From Ignavibacteriaceae bacterium (GTDB lineage Bacteria; Bacteroidota; Ignavibacteria; Ignavibacteriales; Ignavibacteriaceae), in assembly GCA_019638025.1 (NCBI GenBank), contig JAHBUO010000005.1, positions 1 to 64,000 on the forward strand: a DNA stretch of 64,000 nt, in the 5' to 3' direction. The notes beneath the pieces are model-generated. The model saw only the letters and a list, made by a program, of their open reading frames with translations. It made no database searches and had not been told where the DNA came from. The position numbers were made by a program, and so were the translations under genes. Below, piece after piece: positions 43,645 to 54,237 of this stretch (position 1 is its first letter; the number at the start of each line of letters is the position of its first letter).

Positions 43645-44017
43645 TATAATACTCCTCCGGAATTAGTTTTCTTCCCTTAAATCCCTCAGCTATTGAATGG
43701 TAATATAACAAAACAGGCTCATCACTTTTCCAACATAAGAATACTTCTTCCCCTTTAATTATTGCCGGAAAATCGACTAATCCAACTTCAAAATTCCAAT
43801 CCTTGAAATAGCAACCTAATTCCAATAATTCATTAATATAGTTTTCTATTTTGCTTAAAGATGTTCTGACTATATCATCATTTAAGGTTGCACTTTTATA
43901 TTCCAATATTCTTTTGACACTCTGTCCCTCAGCCAAAATGTCCTCAACAATCTTTTTAACAAGCGGTAAAGTTTTCTTTGCTGTTTTCGGTGTAAAATAT
44001 TTCTTTTCAGATACCAT
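43637..44017 (-). CDS. DUF2203 family protein
   Basis: About 126 residues. The start KYFTPKTAKKTLPLVKKIVE and the C-terminal signature GLVDFPAIIKGEEVFLCWKS, then HSIAEGFKGRKLIP, are the recognised DUF2203 pattern; the function of the family is unknown. An in-frame GTG at 44026 is an alternative start. It lies downstream of the lamin-tail protein gene and overlaps the 73-residue gene. Confidence 0.85.
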   Translation of the reverse strand: MVSEKKYFTPKTAKKTLPLVKKIVEDILAEGQSVKRILEYKSATLNDDIVRTSLSKIENYINELLELGCYFKDWNFEVGLVDFPAIIKGEEVFLCWKSDEPVLLYYHSIAEGFKGRKLIPEEYYID

Positions 44018-44040
44018 TTTAATCACTTGCAGAATATTAA

Positions 44041-47000
44041 TTATAATTTTCTCGCGACTACAATTGCGGTCTTGAGTGTTTCAATAACATTATTATCTAT
44101 ACCAACAGCTTCAAGAAGCACAATATAAATTCCAATTCTCAATGGATTTCCGCCATCATCTCTTCCGTCAAATACGATGGACCCTTTATTTCCAGACGGC
44201 AAATTGTTTGCAAGATTCCGTACTAATCTTCCTTTATTATCAAAAACTTTTACTCTTACTTGAGCAATCGACTGAGTTAAATTGTAGTTGATAATTGTAA
44301 AATCTTCATAGCCATCATTATCGGGAGAAAACGGATTAGGCTCAATAGAGATACTTTTAGATTTCTGTGAATTGTCCGCAAAAATACTATTAGTCTTACC
44401 CGGAGTTGCTCCATCACTATGTACCGAAGTACTCCAATTTGAACTTAGATGAGAAGCTACTTGGGGATTTATTCTTTCTAATGACTTATTCCTGGTTGTT
44501 GTTATTTGTTTGTTATGCCAAGAATCGGAATAAAAAACTGAATCTATAATATTTCCTCTTAAATCCTTAAGTAAAATTAGTTCGCCCGAATTTACCAACC
44601 CAAGATTAGACACACTCAAAACAGTTTTATATAGATGATTAACAAGATTAGAATATTTTTGAAGACTAATGGAATCCGCCAATAATACAAACAACTCACC
44701 CGGAGGTATCATCAATGATGTATCACTTAATTTATAAAAATTTCTTTTCTCATCCTCTATCCGCCAACCACCAATATTTATAGTATCATTACTTGAATTA
44801 TAGAACTCTATGAATTCATTATTGTCGATATCCGACTCATACATAATTTCATTAATTATTATTTGATTCCGCGAATAAGACGGAGCATTCTCAACTGAGT
44901 TACTCTGCCCGGGTGTTGCTCGATAGAGTGATGTTGCCCAATTTGTGCTGTCGTTAGATATTCCACTTAAGTTTATTCTTTCGAGTGAAAAACCATTTCT
45001 ACCACCCCATGATGATTTATAAGATACTGAATCAATTATTGCATTTCTAAAATCATAAATCAAGACTCCATCAGAGGTGCTGCTAAGTGTTCCAAAAAGT
45101 GTTTTGATTTGCTGAATATATATTCCGGGATAAAAAGAACTTAAAGTTGTATCCCGCGCCAAGACAACTCGCTGCTGTGGAGACAAAAAATAGTCACTTG
45201 AAGTAATAAATACCTTAGTTGGAGTAGTGAGTAGATCACTGACCGACCAGTTTTTTAAGTTAATTGTATCTGATGACACATTAACAATTTCAATCCACTC
45301 AGGTTCATTATTCTTAGGATCATACATTATCTCCGAAATTAAAATAGTTTTTGAGGCATATCCGGGCTCAACAAATCGTTGAATAATGTTGTTAAATGGA
45401 TCATTATCATCAACACTTATTATTTCAACAGTAACTTTAGTTCGAGCTTGAAGACTCGGGATAGTTCTTCTTGCAGCTATTTGTGATGAGTCAAAAGAAT
45501 TAATCCCTAAAACAACTAGTGAATCAAGAACAAAAACTTCAGCATTTAAAGAATCAACTTGAGTTTTGTAGACTAAACTGAATGGAGAAGATGTCTGACT
45601 TCCTAAGTTCTTAACTGTTACTGAAATAGTAACTTCATCTCCAAGCTTTGGGTATTGAGGAGTAAAATGAACATTCGAAAAAGTTAAATCAATATCTTTT
45701 TGAGAAATACTATTTATTCTCCCCGGTGTGCTTTGCTCGATATCTTTTGAAGTTCCCCAATTTGACTGAATTGTTGGGGAACCGACTGAAGATATTCTTT
45801 CGAGAGAAAATCCACTTGTTCCTCCCCAGGTGCTTGAATAAAGGAGAGAATCGATTACTGCTCCCCTTTCGTCATATAGAATAACTCCATCTGAATCATT
45901 ATTTAAATTTGGTAAGCTAACTCGTACCAATTTTGAGGGGATTGCTCTATGATAATTAAATATAGTCGAATCCCTTGTAATCACTAAGAACTCACCACTA
46001 TTAATAATAACCGAATCACGTATGAATACTTCCACCGGAGTTGTTAAAATATCAGAAATTGCCCAATCCTTTAATAGGATATTGTCAGTGCCCGGATTAA
46101 ATAACTCAACCCACTCAGGTTCTCCGCCGGTTGGAACATACATAATCTCATTTATTACAATTGAATTCCTTGGATACCCTGAAGTTAGAGTATATACAAT
46201 TGAATTGTTAGTTATATCTTCATCTATTTGATTAAAAGCATTAACTATAAACTGTTGCTTCGAATTTAAATTCATGATTGGGTATTCAATTTTTACCAAA
46301 ACTGAATCGTTAATATTCAAATTGTATATTGAAGACTCATAAATTTTATTGGTCGAAGTTGAGTCGAAATCATTGTCTTCATAAAGTTGAATTATGAAAC
46401 TTAAATTTTCATTGCCAATATTTTTTACATTCGCATACAACCAAACATTATCACCAGTAATGGGATAATATGGTTCAGAAAAGACTTGTGTAAGTTGAAC
46501 ATCATATTGTTTTCTTGTTACTGAATTTATTTTCCCCGGTGTTGCTTTAGCAGTAGAATTGTTAGTTTTCCAATTACTCGAATCTGTTGAGGATATCTCA
46601 GTGCTAATTCTTTCTAAAGATTTTCCTCCTGATGCTCCCCCCCAGTTTGAGTGATATCTGAGTGAATCAATCGCTCTATTAAGGGAATCTAAAATCACTA
46701 CTTTATCAAAGTCATTATTCAATGTTGGGAATGTCGCTTTAATAATTTTTGAACTAACATTATAATATTGAAGAATAGAACTGTCTCTTGTGAATACAAT
46801 ATATTCTGAAGGATTAACAAAAATGGAATTAACATTTACAGTAAGTGTGTCATTCGAATCAGCTATTTTATAATTTTTTAAGTCAATAGATTTAGAACTC
46901 CTATTGAATAATTCAATCCATTCGGGTTCCCCGGTTGCTGGAGCATACATGATTTCATTTATTACAAGGTCATTTCTCAATTCATTAATCACAACTTTTT

Positions 47001-48711
47001 GCAATGAAGTGAAGGCTATATTATTGAGTGTATCTTCATCAGCTAAGAGACTAACTTTAACAATAAAGCGATTAAGACCGATAGTGAATTGTGTCACAGC
47101 AAAGCTAAAATTTGTAGAATCTTTACTCAATAAATCATTTCCGCTCACTTCCGAAATTAATTCTGAAATTGCAGCAATCGAATCTTGATTAACATCAGCA
47201 AAGAGTTGAACTTTATACTCGGTTGAAATTTGCTCACCTAAATTTTTAACCCAAACTAAAAGATTAGCTGTTTCGTTTTCAGTCACATATTTTTTATCGA
47301 ATAAAAGATTGGAAATTGACAAATCGAAATTCTTAGGTGATACTGAGTTTTTACGTCCGGGTGTTCCTTTAGTAATTCCTGCAGAAGTTTTCCAATTTGA
47401 TTGAAGCAAAGAATTGGAGTCGACATAAATTCTTTCCAGTGACCTTCCTGAACTTCCACCCCAGCTTGAAAAATAATAGACTGAATCAATCACAAAACCA
47501 TTTGAATCTTTAATTACAACTGCATCATCAGTATTGTTGAGAGCGGGGAAGCTTATAATAACAAGCTTTGATGAGACATTATAAAAATTAGAAATTGAAC
47601 TATTATTTGAGATGACTAAAAACGAATCGGGCTCTAAAAACAAATCAGTATTCGAGATGGTAGCTTGACTTGTTGTATTGTCTTTTATCTTCCAATTTTT
47701 AAGATTTATAGTTGATGTCGATTTATTCAATAATTCAACCCATTCAGGTTCACCGGTCGATGGGGCATACATGATTTCATTTATTACGATATCATTATAG
47801 AGAGCAGAAGGTGTTAGTGCATTACCAATTACCGAAAGTGTGTTATTTGCTAAATTTTCATCAGCGATATATTCTGCACTTACAAAAAACCTATAAACCC
47901 CTGCAGAAGTTGTTACAAACTGATTGACTAAAAGAATAGTATCACCTGAGAGTAAACTATTAATTTCTTGTTGATTAACCATTTCATTAGGTTCAGGTAA
48001 GTTGTTATTGTTAGAATCAAAAAAGAATTTCACACTAATATTGTACGCTGTTGAGCTACCTAAATTTTTTAATGTTGCACTCATAAGGAAAGCATTGCCA
48101 ACCACAATTTGATTCGACTGTAAATTAAAAGTTGTAACGGCTATATCATATTCAAGAGGAGTTACACTGTTTCTATAACCTGGCGTCCCATTATTGATAA
48201 GTGAGTTTCCCCAATTTGATGATGTAGTATCTTTACTCATTAATACTTTTTCATCAGAGATTCCTGTCCCATTGTTTGCAGTATAAATCTTAATTTCAAG
48301 AGTATCATTGTTAGGACGTGATAATGCTAATGGCCTATCTGTAGTATTTGCCATTCCAGTAGTTCCAAACGAATTATCTGAAATTTTTAGAATTAAAGCA
48401 TTAGCCGGAATTATTGAATTGTAAATCCCACTTGTAAAATCGTAATCACCTTCAAGAACTATAGCATACGATTTAGGAGGAAGGATAGTTCCAAATCCGG
48501 CTGAGATAATAACATCTGCATTTGATGTATAATACTTAAACTTATATCCATTTAAATCAATTGATTCAGTTTCGCTTAAATTATATAACTCCACATACTC
48601 AGTATTTGAGCCGTTAGGGTTAAACATAATTTCTGAAATTATTAAAGAGGTATCAGTTTGAGCTATTATTCCATTAGCCACAATCATTAAAAGTAAAATT
48701 AACTTTTTCAT
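44041..48711 (-). CDS. Large exported protein with six lamin-tail domains and CARDB-type repeats
   Basis: 1556 residues with a signal peptide (about 1-17). Six lamin-tail domains alternate with Ig-like domains. The lamin-tail units start with I.INEIMY.P..GEPEWVEL.N, at about residues 23, 308, 595, 870, 1150 and 1385, each ending in SLERI...SNW followed by TPG. Four CARDB-like beta-sandwich segments lie between (for example IDLTFSNVHFTPQYPKLGDE). The C-terminus has a FlgD/gliding-type Ig-like domain (IEPNPFSPDNDGYEDFTI), as in surface proteins of the group. It is most likely a cell-surface or extracellular adhesion or scaffold protein. Upstream is an SDR gene, six bases away. Confidence 0.85.
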   Translation of the reverse strand: MKKLILLLMIVANGIIAQTDTSLIISEIMFNPNGSNTEYVELYNLSETESIDLNGYKFKYYTSNADVIISAGFGTILPPKSYAIVLEGDYDFTSGIYNSIIPANALILKISDNSFGTTGMANTTDRPLALSRPNNDTLEIKIYTANNGTGISDEKVLMSKDTTSSNWGNSLINNGTPGYRNSVTPLEYDIAVTTFNLQSNQIVVGNAFLMSATLKNLGSSTAYNISVKFFFDSNNNNLPEPNEMVNQQEINSLLSGDTILLVNQFVTTSAGVYRFFVSAEYIADENLANNTLSVIGNALTPSALYNDIVINEIMYAPSTGEPEWVELLNKSTSTINLKNWKIKDNTTSQATISNTDLFLEPDSFLVISNNSSISNFYNVSSKLVIISFPALNNTDDAVVIKDSNGFVIDSVYYFSSWGGSSGRSLERIYVDSNSLLQSNWKTSAGITKGTPGRKNSVSPKNFDLSISNLLFDKKYVTENETANLLVWVKNLGEQISTEYKVQLFADVNQDSIAAISELISEVSGNDLLSKDSTNFSFAVTQFTIGLNRFIVKVSLLADEDTLNNIAFTSLQKVVINELRNDLVINEIMYAPATGEPEWIELFNRSSKSIDLKNYKIADSNDTLTVNVNSIFVNPSEYIVFTRDSSILQYYNVSSKIIKATFPTLNNDFDKVVILDSLNRAIDSLRYHSNWGGASGGKSLERISTEISSTDSSNWKTNNSTAKATPGKINSVTRKQYDVQLTQVFSEPYYPITGDNVWLYANVKNIGNENLSFIIQLYEDNDFDSTSTNKIYESSIYNLNINDSVLVKIEYPIMNLNSKQQFIVNAFNQIDEDITNNSIVYTLTSGYPRNSIVINEIMYVPTGGEPEWVELFNPGTDNILLKDWAISDILTTPVEVFIRDSVIINSGEFLVITRDSTIFNYHRAIPSKLVRVSLPNLNNDSDGVILYDERGAVIDSLLYSSTWGGTSGFSLERISSVGSPTIQSNWGTSKDIEQSTPGRINSISQKDIDLTFSNVHFTPQYPKLGDEVTISVTVKNLGSQTSSPFSLVYKTQVDSLNAEVFVLDSLVVLGINSFDSSQIAARRTIPSLQARTKVTVEIISVDDNDPFNNIIQRFVEPGYASKTILISEIMYDPKNNEPEWIEIVNVSSDTINLKNWSVSDLLTTPTKVFITSSDYFLSPQQRVVLARDTTLSSFYPGIYIQQIKTLFGTLSSTSDGVLIYDFRNAIIDSVSYKSSWGGRNGFSLERINLSGISNDSTNWATSLYRATPGQSNSVENAPSYSRNQIIINEIMYESDIDNNEFIEFYNSSNDTINIGGWRIEDEKRNFYKLSDTSLMIPPGELFVLLADSISLQKYSNLVNHLYKTVLSVSNLGLVNSGELILLKDLRGNIIDSVFYSDSWHNKQITTTRNKSLERINPQVASHLSSNWSTSVHSDGATPGKTNSIFADNSQKSKSISIEPNPFSPDNDGYEDFTIINYNLTQSIAQVRVKVFDNKGRLVRNLANNLPSGNKGSIVFDGRDDGGNPLRIGIYIVLLEAVGIDNNVIETLKTAIVVARKL

Positions 48712-48717
48712 ACTTAT

Positions 48718-49485
48718 CTAATCCTTGTTACCAACAATTCTTAATTGATTTCTAGAAATAAACTCAAAAAGAAAATTCGGAATAATTTTGAGAAATTTAA
48801 CCGCAAGAACAATGGGCATCGGGAATTGAATTATTCTTTTCTCTTGAATTAACCCATTAATAATAATATCTGCAGCCTCATCAACTTCCATTAACAATGG
48901 CATTTTAAATTCATTTTTATCGGTCATTGGTGTTTTAACAAATCCCGGTTTAATTGTGACGACTTTTATTCCATATGGAATAAGTTCAGCGCGCAAACTT
49001 TCGAGATATGCTGTCAATGCAGCTTTTGATGCACAATAAAAACCACTTTTCACAAACCCTCGAGCGTCTGCTAAAGATGAGACACCTGCAATAATCCCCT
49101 TTTTTTGTCTAAGAAAAATAGGTAGCAGTTGCTCAACACAAAAAATTACACCTAAATAATTTGTATCCATTGTGATTTTTGCCTTTTCTGAGCTGTAATC
49201 TTCAATACTATTTCTGTAACTAACTCCGGAATTTAGAATTGCTAAATCAATTTCATTATGTTTTGAGACAATCGAACTAAAGACCTCTTTAACTTCATCA
49301 ATTTTTGTAACATCACATTTATAAATATCAACATTGTCTCCGCTACATGACTCTTTTTTAATTTCTGATAATAAGTCAATGTTGCGTGCGAGTAGAATTA
49401 GTTTATTATTTTTTGCCAATTTGATAGCTAATGCTTTGCCTATCCCTGTCGAGGCACCGGTTATGAGTATAGTTTTATTCTTCAA
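48718..49485 (-). CDS. Short-chain dehydrogenase/reductase
   Basis: A 255-residue NAD(P)-dependent oxidoreductase. The Rossmann motif TGASTGIG (about 9-16) and the catalytic YxxxK in FYCASKAAL (about 150-156), with Ser upstream in GVSSLADARG, are complete. The substrate is not readable; related proteins are DltE/YqjQ-like reductases of acyl or carbonyl groups. The start is TTG, eight bases after GAGG. It opens the operon with the lamin-tail protein and diverges from the DUF3109 gene. Confidence 0.9.
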   Translation of the reverse strand: MKNKTILITGASTGIGKALAIKLAKNNKLILLARNIDLLSEIKKESCSGDNVDIYKCDVTKIDEVKEVFSSIVSKHNEIDLAILNSGVSYRNSIEDYSSEKAKITMDTNYLGVIFCVEQLLPIFLRQKKGIIAGVSSLADARGFVKSGFYCASKAALTAYLESLRAELIPYGIKVVTIKPGFVKTPMTDKNEFKMPLLMEVDEAADIIINGLIQEKRIIQFPMPIVLAVKFLKIIPNFLFEFISRNQLRIVGNKD

Positions 49486-49621
49486 TTAATTAACCTCAGA
49501 TACTTTAACATAATTAGGAGTAAATTTAATAAAAATAATCTTCACTATTCAGATTCAAAGCACTGAACATAAATTAGCCCATTAAATCACTATTATCCTT
49601 TACTGATGAATCTGAAATTAT

Positions 49622-49629
49622 TATCTTTG
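49622..49629 (+). promoter_or_regulatory. -7 box TATCTTTG for the DUF3109/rpoN operon
   Basis: Exact TAnnTTTG, 16 bases before the DUF3109 ATG. It probably drives rpoN as well, since rpoN follows one base after DUF3109. Confidence 0.55.
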
Positions 49630-49645
49630 TACAAAAATTATTCCA

Positions 49646-50215
49646 ATGTTTTCAAACAATTTTATAAAAATTGACGATGTCTTAGTGAATACTGAAATAA
49701 CTAAGACAAAATTCACTTGCGATTTAGAGAAGTGCAAGGGTGCTTGCTGCACATTAGAGAGCGATTATGGAGCTCCTCTTCTGAAAGAAGAAATTCCTCT
49801 AATGGTTGAAGCATATCCTCATGCAAAAACTTATTTATCAGAAGTTAGTATTTCAAAAATTGAATCCGAAGGTTTTTACGATACTCACGAAAGTGAATTC
49901 TTAACCAAAAGTATTGACAAAAAAGATTGTGTTTTTGTTTATTATGATAACGACATTGCAAAATGCAGTTTTGAGAAAGCATACTTTGAGGGAAAATCAA
50001 ATTTTAGAAAACCAATATCATGTCATTTGTTTCCGATAAGGATTTCAGACTTTGGTGGTGAAGTTCTTCGATACGAGAAATTTGATGAGTGCAAGCCTGC
50101 ATTGGCAAATGGAGAAAAATCAAACATGACTATCGTTGAACTCTGTGATGATGCACTTATCAGAAAATATGGAAGTGATTGGGTAAATTTACTTAAAGCA
50201 AATATGGAACGTTAA
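49646..50215 (+). CDS. DUF3109 family protein
   Basis: 189 residues with the DUF3109 pattern: a cysteine cluster CDLEKCKGACCTLESDYGAP near the start (about 25-44) and CSFEKAYFEGK with CHLFPIRI later (about 112-135), together a probable metal or Fe-S site. The family is found across Bacteroidota and relatives; its function is unknown. It starts 16 bases after a -7 box and its stop is one base before rpoN, so it shares the rpoN transcript. Confidence 0.9.
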   Translation: MFSNNFIKIDDVLVNTEITKTKFTCDLEKCKGACCTLESDYGAPLLKEEIPLMVEAYPHAKTYLSEVSISKIESEGFYDTHESEFLTKSIDKKDCVFVYYDNDIAKCSFEKAYFEGKSNFRKPISCHLFPIRISDFGGEVLRYEKFDECKPALANGEKSNMTIVELCDDALIRKYGSDWVNLLKANMER

Positions 50216-50216
50216 T

Positions 50217-51710
50217 ATGTTATCCTTGACTCAAAAATTATCGCAACAGCAGAAACTTTCACCGCAGCAAATTCAATATCAAAAGTTGCTTCAGTTGAAT
50301 ACAATTGCTTTAGAGCAAAGGATTAAAACTGAGCTTGAACTAAATCCGATTTTGGAAGAAGACCTTGAGTTAAATCAAGAGCTTGAGGAAAAAGAAATTG
50401 ATGATTCAATTGATTCTGATGATTTTGATTCCGAAACAGAAAAAGATAATGACGATGAAGAAAATTTCAATGATGAAGATAATGAATTCGGTATAGAGGA
50501 TTATCTAAACGATGATGAGTATTTTGATGACATCTCATATCTAAATAGAAATCAGAATGAAGAAGAAAAAATCCAACCCATTGCTCCACAAAGAGAAACA
50601 TTAAACGAGCATCTCTTGAATCAGCTTTATCTTCTTAATCTTGAAGAAAAGTTTGTCATTTTAGGTGAAGAGATAATAGGAAATCTGGATGAAGATGGTT
50701 ATTTAAAACAAACTATTGCAAATATTGTTGATGAACTTAAAAGTTTTCATCATATTGATATTTCGAATGAAGAAGCTGAAAATCTACTAAAAGAAATTCA
50801 ACTTTTTGAACCAATCGGAATTGCTTCTCGAGACTTGCGCGAGTGTCTACTGGTCCAAATTCAACATTCATCTTTCGATCCATACTACTCCTACTTAGCC
50901 GAAGTGATGCTTAGAGATTACTTTGATGTCTTTGTTCAAAAGAGATATGACATTTTGATGAGTAAAATGAGTTTAACTCAAGATACTCTCCGTTCGGTAT
51001 TAGAACTGATTCAACGCCTCAATCCAAAACCGGGAGATGGAAATCTCGAAGCAGTTGAGATGAATCAAATTACCCCCGATTTTATTCTCGAAAAACATGA
51101 AGATAATTTCATCATTACACTCAACGACAGAAGTCTTCCTTCAATTACCATTAACAGAACTTACCTGGAAATGTTGGATGAGAATAAAGGGAAGAAAAAA
51201 ATTGAACCTCGTGAAAAAACCACATATAAATTTCTTCGAGAAAAATTTGAATCTGCGAAATGGTTCATAGCCTGTATCGAACAACGAAGAGAAACTTTAA
51301 TGAAAGTTATGCGTGCAATTCTCGAAAAGCAGTATGAGTTTTTTGAAAAAGGTCCTAAGTGGCTTAAACCTATGATTTATAAAGATGTCGCTGATGAGAT
51401 TCAAATGGATATCTCAACTATAAGTAGAGTAGTGAACGGAAAATTTGTTCAATCCCCAATGGGTATTCATGAGTTAAAGTACTTTTTCAGTGAAGGTCTG
51501 GCCACAGATTCAGGTGAAGAAGTATCGAACAAACACATAAAGGAAAGAATTAGAGAGATTATTGAATCTGAAAATAAAAAGTCACCATATAGTGATGACC
51601 GACTTGCAGAAATTTTAAATGAAGAAGGAATTCATATTGCACGAAGAACGGTAGCAAAGTACAGAGAACAACTAAGACTACCGGTTGCTCGTTTGCGTAA
51701 AACTTTATGA
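50217..51710 (+). CDS. rpoN: RNA polymerase sigma-54 factor
   Basis: Directs RNA polymerase to -24/-12 promoters that need an AAA+ activator. Region I is a glutamine-rich start (LTQKLSQQQKLSPQQIQYQK), then an acidic region II (about 65-115, many Asp and Glu), the core-binding domain, the helix-turn-helix (about 390-420) and the RpoN box ARRTVAKYRE (475-484). 497 residues, complete. It stops at TGA, overlapping the next gene by four bases (ATGA), which also shows that TGA is a normal stop in this organism. The NtrC-family activator at 17421 is a likely partner. Confidence 0.97.
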   Translation: MLSLTQKLSQQQKLSPQQIQYQKLLQLNTIALEQRIKTELELNPILEEDLELNQELEEKEIDDSIDSDDFDSETEKDNDDEENFNDEDNEFGIEDYLNDDEYFDDISYLNRNQNEEEKIQPIAPQRETLNEHLLNQLYLLNLEEKFVILGEEIIGNLDEDGYLKQTIANIVDELKSFHHIDISNEEAENLLKEIQLFEPIGIASRDLRECLLVQIQHSSFDPYYSYLAEVMLRDYFDVFVQKRYDILMSKMSLTQDTLRSVLELIQRLNPKPGDGNLEAVEMNQITPDFILEKHEDNFIITLNDRSLPSITINRTYLEMLDENKGKKKIEPREKTTYKFLREKFESAKWFIACIEQRRETLMKVMRAILEKQYEFFEKGPKWLKPMIYKDVADEIQMDISTISRVVNGKFVQSPMGIHELKYFFSEGLATDSGEEVSNKHIKERIREIIESENKKSPYSDDRLAEILNEEGIHIARRTVAKYREQLRLPVARLRKTL

Positions 51711-52336
51711 TTCTTTTCCTCGATATTTTTTTGATTGTACTTATGTTTTCTATTTTCGGAATTAGCCACTCTTTTTTAGCATCAGATTTTGTCAAAGTAA
51801 AAGTGAAAGAAAGCTTTCCTAACTTCCTCCCTTTCTATAGAATTAGTTACAATTTATCTTCGGTAATATTTTTCTACTTATTTATTCTGTTTTCTCCCAA
51901 ACCCGATATTATCTTATTTGATTTAGCCTATCCATTTGATTTAGTTATGGTGTTTCCTCAAATACTGAGTTTAGCCGGGTTAGTTTGGACACTGTTTCAC
52001 ATTGATGGGAAAGAGTTTTTAGGAATTAATCAGATAATTAAAAAACTAAAAAATCAGTATAATTACTCCTCGTTAGATGAAGAATCAAAATTAAGAATCT
52101 CAGGTCCATATAAATTTAGCAGACATCCAATTTATTTATTTTCAATTATTTTCATCCTCTTTAGACCAACTATGACTTTATTCTATGCAACTTCAGTTAG
52201 TTGTTTTATTATATATTTTTTTATTGGTTCTATTTATGAGGAAAGAAAGCTCGTTGAAAAATTTGGGAACGAATATTCTGTATATCAGTCTAACGTCGGA
52301 AGAATTTTCCCTTCCATTAAAAGTTTAATAAGGTAA
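51707..52336 (+). CDS. Integral membrane methyltransferase-like protein (ICMT/NnrU type)
   Basis: 209 residues with five or so membrane helices. The C-terminal part has the hallmark GPYKFSRHPIYLFSIIFI (about 128-145) and YEERKLVEKFGNEYSVYQSN (about 178-197), typical of the isoprenylcysteine carboxyl methyltransferase/PEMT fold that binds S-adenosylmethionine. The substrate in bacteria is usually unknown. Its ATG overlaps the rpoN stop (ATGA), so it is coupled to rpoN, and a PPIase gene follows after three bases. Confidence 0.83.
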   Translation: MILFLDIFLIVLMFSIFGISHSFLASDFVKVKVKESFPNFLPFYRISYNLSSVIFFYLFILFSPKPDIILFDLAYPFDLVMVFPQILSLAGLVWTLFHIDGKEFLGINQIIKKLKNQYNYSSLDEESKLRISGPYKFSRHPIYLFSIIFILFRPTMTLFYATSVSCFIIYFFIGSIYEERKLVEKFGNEYSVYQSNVGRIFPSIKSLIR

Positions 52337-52339
52337 GAA

Positions 52340-54184
52340 ATGATAAGTTTATTAAAATTAAAAGTGCTTATTCCGATTATTCTTCTTTCTAACTTTTTCA
52401 CAAACACTCTACATGCACAAGACGAAAAAGTTATTGCAACAGTGGGAACCAATAGGATTTTATTGGATGAATTCAAATTTCGCTTTGAATTGACACCGGG
52501 ATTTAGTTCCTCAAATAAAGAAGATGATATTGAAGGAAAACGAAATTTTCTATTTACACTTATAGCCGAATATTTATGGGCTGAAGAAGCAAAGGAACGC
52601 GGCTTTGATACCAGTTTAGTAATGCGATATACTTTTCCTGTGATTGCAAAAATGTATTTGAGAAATGAGTTATGGAAACGAGAGATTGAAAGTAAAGTTT
52701 CAGTTAAGGAAAGCGAAATTAAATCTGCCATTGAAAAAGAAAAGTTTACACTGAGACTTAATTTCATTCATTCAATTGATTCAACTGAGATATTCTCAAT
52801 TTCTAACTTATTGAGAAAAGGTGCTGACTTTGACTCGCTGTTTTTATCTCGAGAAGAAGCTAAACTCCAGACAATTCCGTTAGAAGTTACTTTCGGTAAA
52901 CTCGATGAGAATTTGGAAGATTTTTTATATTCACTAAATCGTAATATAACTTCAATACCTTATAAAAAAAGTGAGGGTTGGTTTATTTATTTACTGAGAG
53001 ATAAAGTAGAGAATATATCTGATGGTAAAGATGTGAAGCAACGTATCAGCAATGTAAAATCCATTCTCACACAAAGAAAAACTGAGTTAGTTTATCAACA
53101 GTTTTACAAAAACTTTTTTGCTTCAAAAAGAGTGGAAACAAATGGAGATTTGTTCTGGAGTTTGTTCGACAAGATTCATTTAATTTATTCAAATATCAAA
53201 ACTGATTCTTTGCAATCAACTAAATCATATAAACTATCGATAAAAGATATTAAAGATATTGAAGCATCACTTGGTACTGATACATTAACGATGACATTCA
53301 TGACGATTGAGGGAGAAAATATTAGTATTCAGGAATTTATACGAAATTTTGTTTTCGAGGGATTTTACTCTGAACCAACATCTGAGAATATTTTATCTGC
53401 AAAATTAAATCAACGAGTCAAAAACTTTATTGAACTTGAACTGCTTTCAAAAGAAGCTGAGCGAAGAGGTTTTCAAAATCTTCCTGAGGTAAAAAATGCT
53501 ATAGACCGATGGAAAAACTTTTATTTGGCTGAAGAGTTTCGCTATTCAATGGCAGACTCAATTCAATTAAAAAATAATGACCTCGAAGATTATTACTCAT
53601 CTATTAAAAATGACTCCTTAATTCAAGTCAAAATTAATTTAGCCGAAATTTTAACCGATAGTCTTGAAGTTGTTGAGAAAGTTCTGAATGAACTTACCAA
53701 AGGTGAAGATTTTTCTGAGCTTGCTAAGAAATACTCCAAAGTAATTTGGAATCGTAATGATGGAGGTCAACTTGGGCTTCTCCCTGCTTCAGCTTTGGGA
53801 GAAAAAGGAAGAATTGCATTGCAGCTATCAGTTGGTGAAGTATATGGCCCATTAAAAACTGAGACTGGTTATTCCATTTTCAAACTTCTTGAAAAAAGTG
53901 AAAATGACATAGAGAGAAAATCATTTATCGATAATGTCAATCAATTAAAACAAGAAATGGCATACCGAAAAATTGAACAATTTCTTAAAGATAAAACAAT
54001 CGAATATGCCCAAAAGTATAATGTGAAAGTTAATGATAACCTACTTTACAATACTCAAATGAAAAATCTTAAAATGTACATTATTCAATATATTGGTTTT
54101 GGTGGAAGACTTCCTGCGGTTCCATCAACATCACCATTTATTAAATGGTATGACGAATATTTAAAGCAATCTGAAATTCCATAA
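52340..54184 (+). CDS. Periplasmic parvulin-type peptidyl-prolyl isomerase (SurA/PpiD-like)
   Basis: 614 residues with a signal peptide (about 1-26, ending LHAQ). A helical SurA-N-like chaperone region (about 30-400) is followed by a parvulin domain (about 425-520, with [27 protein letters not shown] and [19 protein letters not shown]). Such proteins help outer-membrane proteins fold in the periplasm, which fits the barrels encoded nearby. AAGG lies ahead of the ATG. It follows the methyltransferase-like gene by three bases and precedes hslV. Confidence 0.87.
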   Translation: MISLLKLKVLIPIILLSNFFTNTLHAQDEKVIATVGTNRILLDEFKFRFELTPGFSSSNKEDDIEGKRNFLFTLIAEYLWAEEAKERGFDTSLVMRYTFPVIAKMYLRNELWKREIESKVSVKESEIKSAIEKEKFTLRLNFIHSIDSTEIFSISNLLRKGADFDSLFLSREEAKLQTIPLEVTFGKLDENLEDFLYSLNRNITSIPYKKSEGWFIYLLRDKVENISDGKDVKQRISNVKSILTQRKTELVYQQFYKNFFASKRVETNGDLFWSLFDKIHLIYSNIKTDSLQSTKSYKLSIKDIKDIEASLGTDTLTMTFMTIEGENISIQEFIRNFVFEGFYSEPTSENILSAKLNQRVKNFIELELLSKEAERRGFQNLPEVKNAIDRWKNFYLAEEFRYSMADSIQLKNNDLEDYYSSIKNDSLIQVKINLAEILTDSLEVVEKVLNELTKGEDFSELAKKYSKVIWNRNDGGQLGLLPASALGEKGRIALQLSVGEVYGPLKTETGYSIFKLLEKSENDIERKSFIDNVNQLKQEMAYRKIEQFLKDKTIEYAQKYNVKVNDNLLYNTQMKNLKMYIIQYIGFGGRLPAVPSTSPFIKWYDEYLKQSEIP

Positions 54185-54199
54185 AGTCAGAAATATCAC

Positions 54200-54207
54200 T
54201 AACTTTC
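54200..54207 (+). promoter_or_regulatory. Near-match -7 box (TAACTTTC) for hslVU
   Basis: Seven of eight bases match TAnnTTTG, 30 bases before the hslV ATG. hslVU may therefore have its own promoter besides reading through from rpoN. Confidence 0.25.
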
Positions 54208-54237
54208 AGATTCAAAAAGCAAATTATAAGGGAAATT

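Noticed and set aside
44041..48711. Repeated DNA phrases with regular spacing, at first sight a direct-repeat array
   Set aside because: They encode the repeated INEIMY...GEPEWVEL segments of the lamin-tail protein; the units are hundreds of bases apart and diverged, so not CRISPR or mobile repeats.
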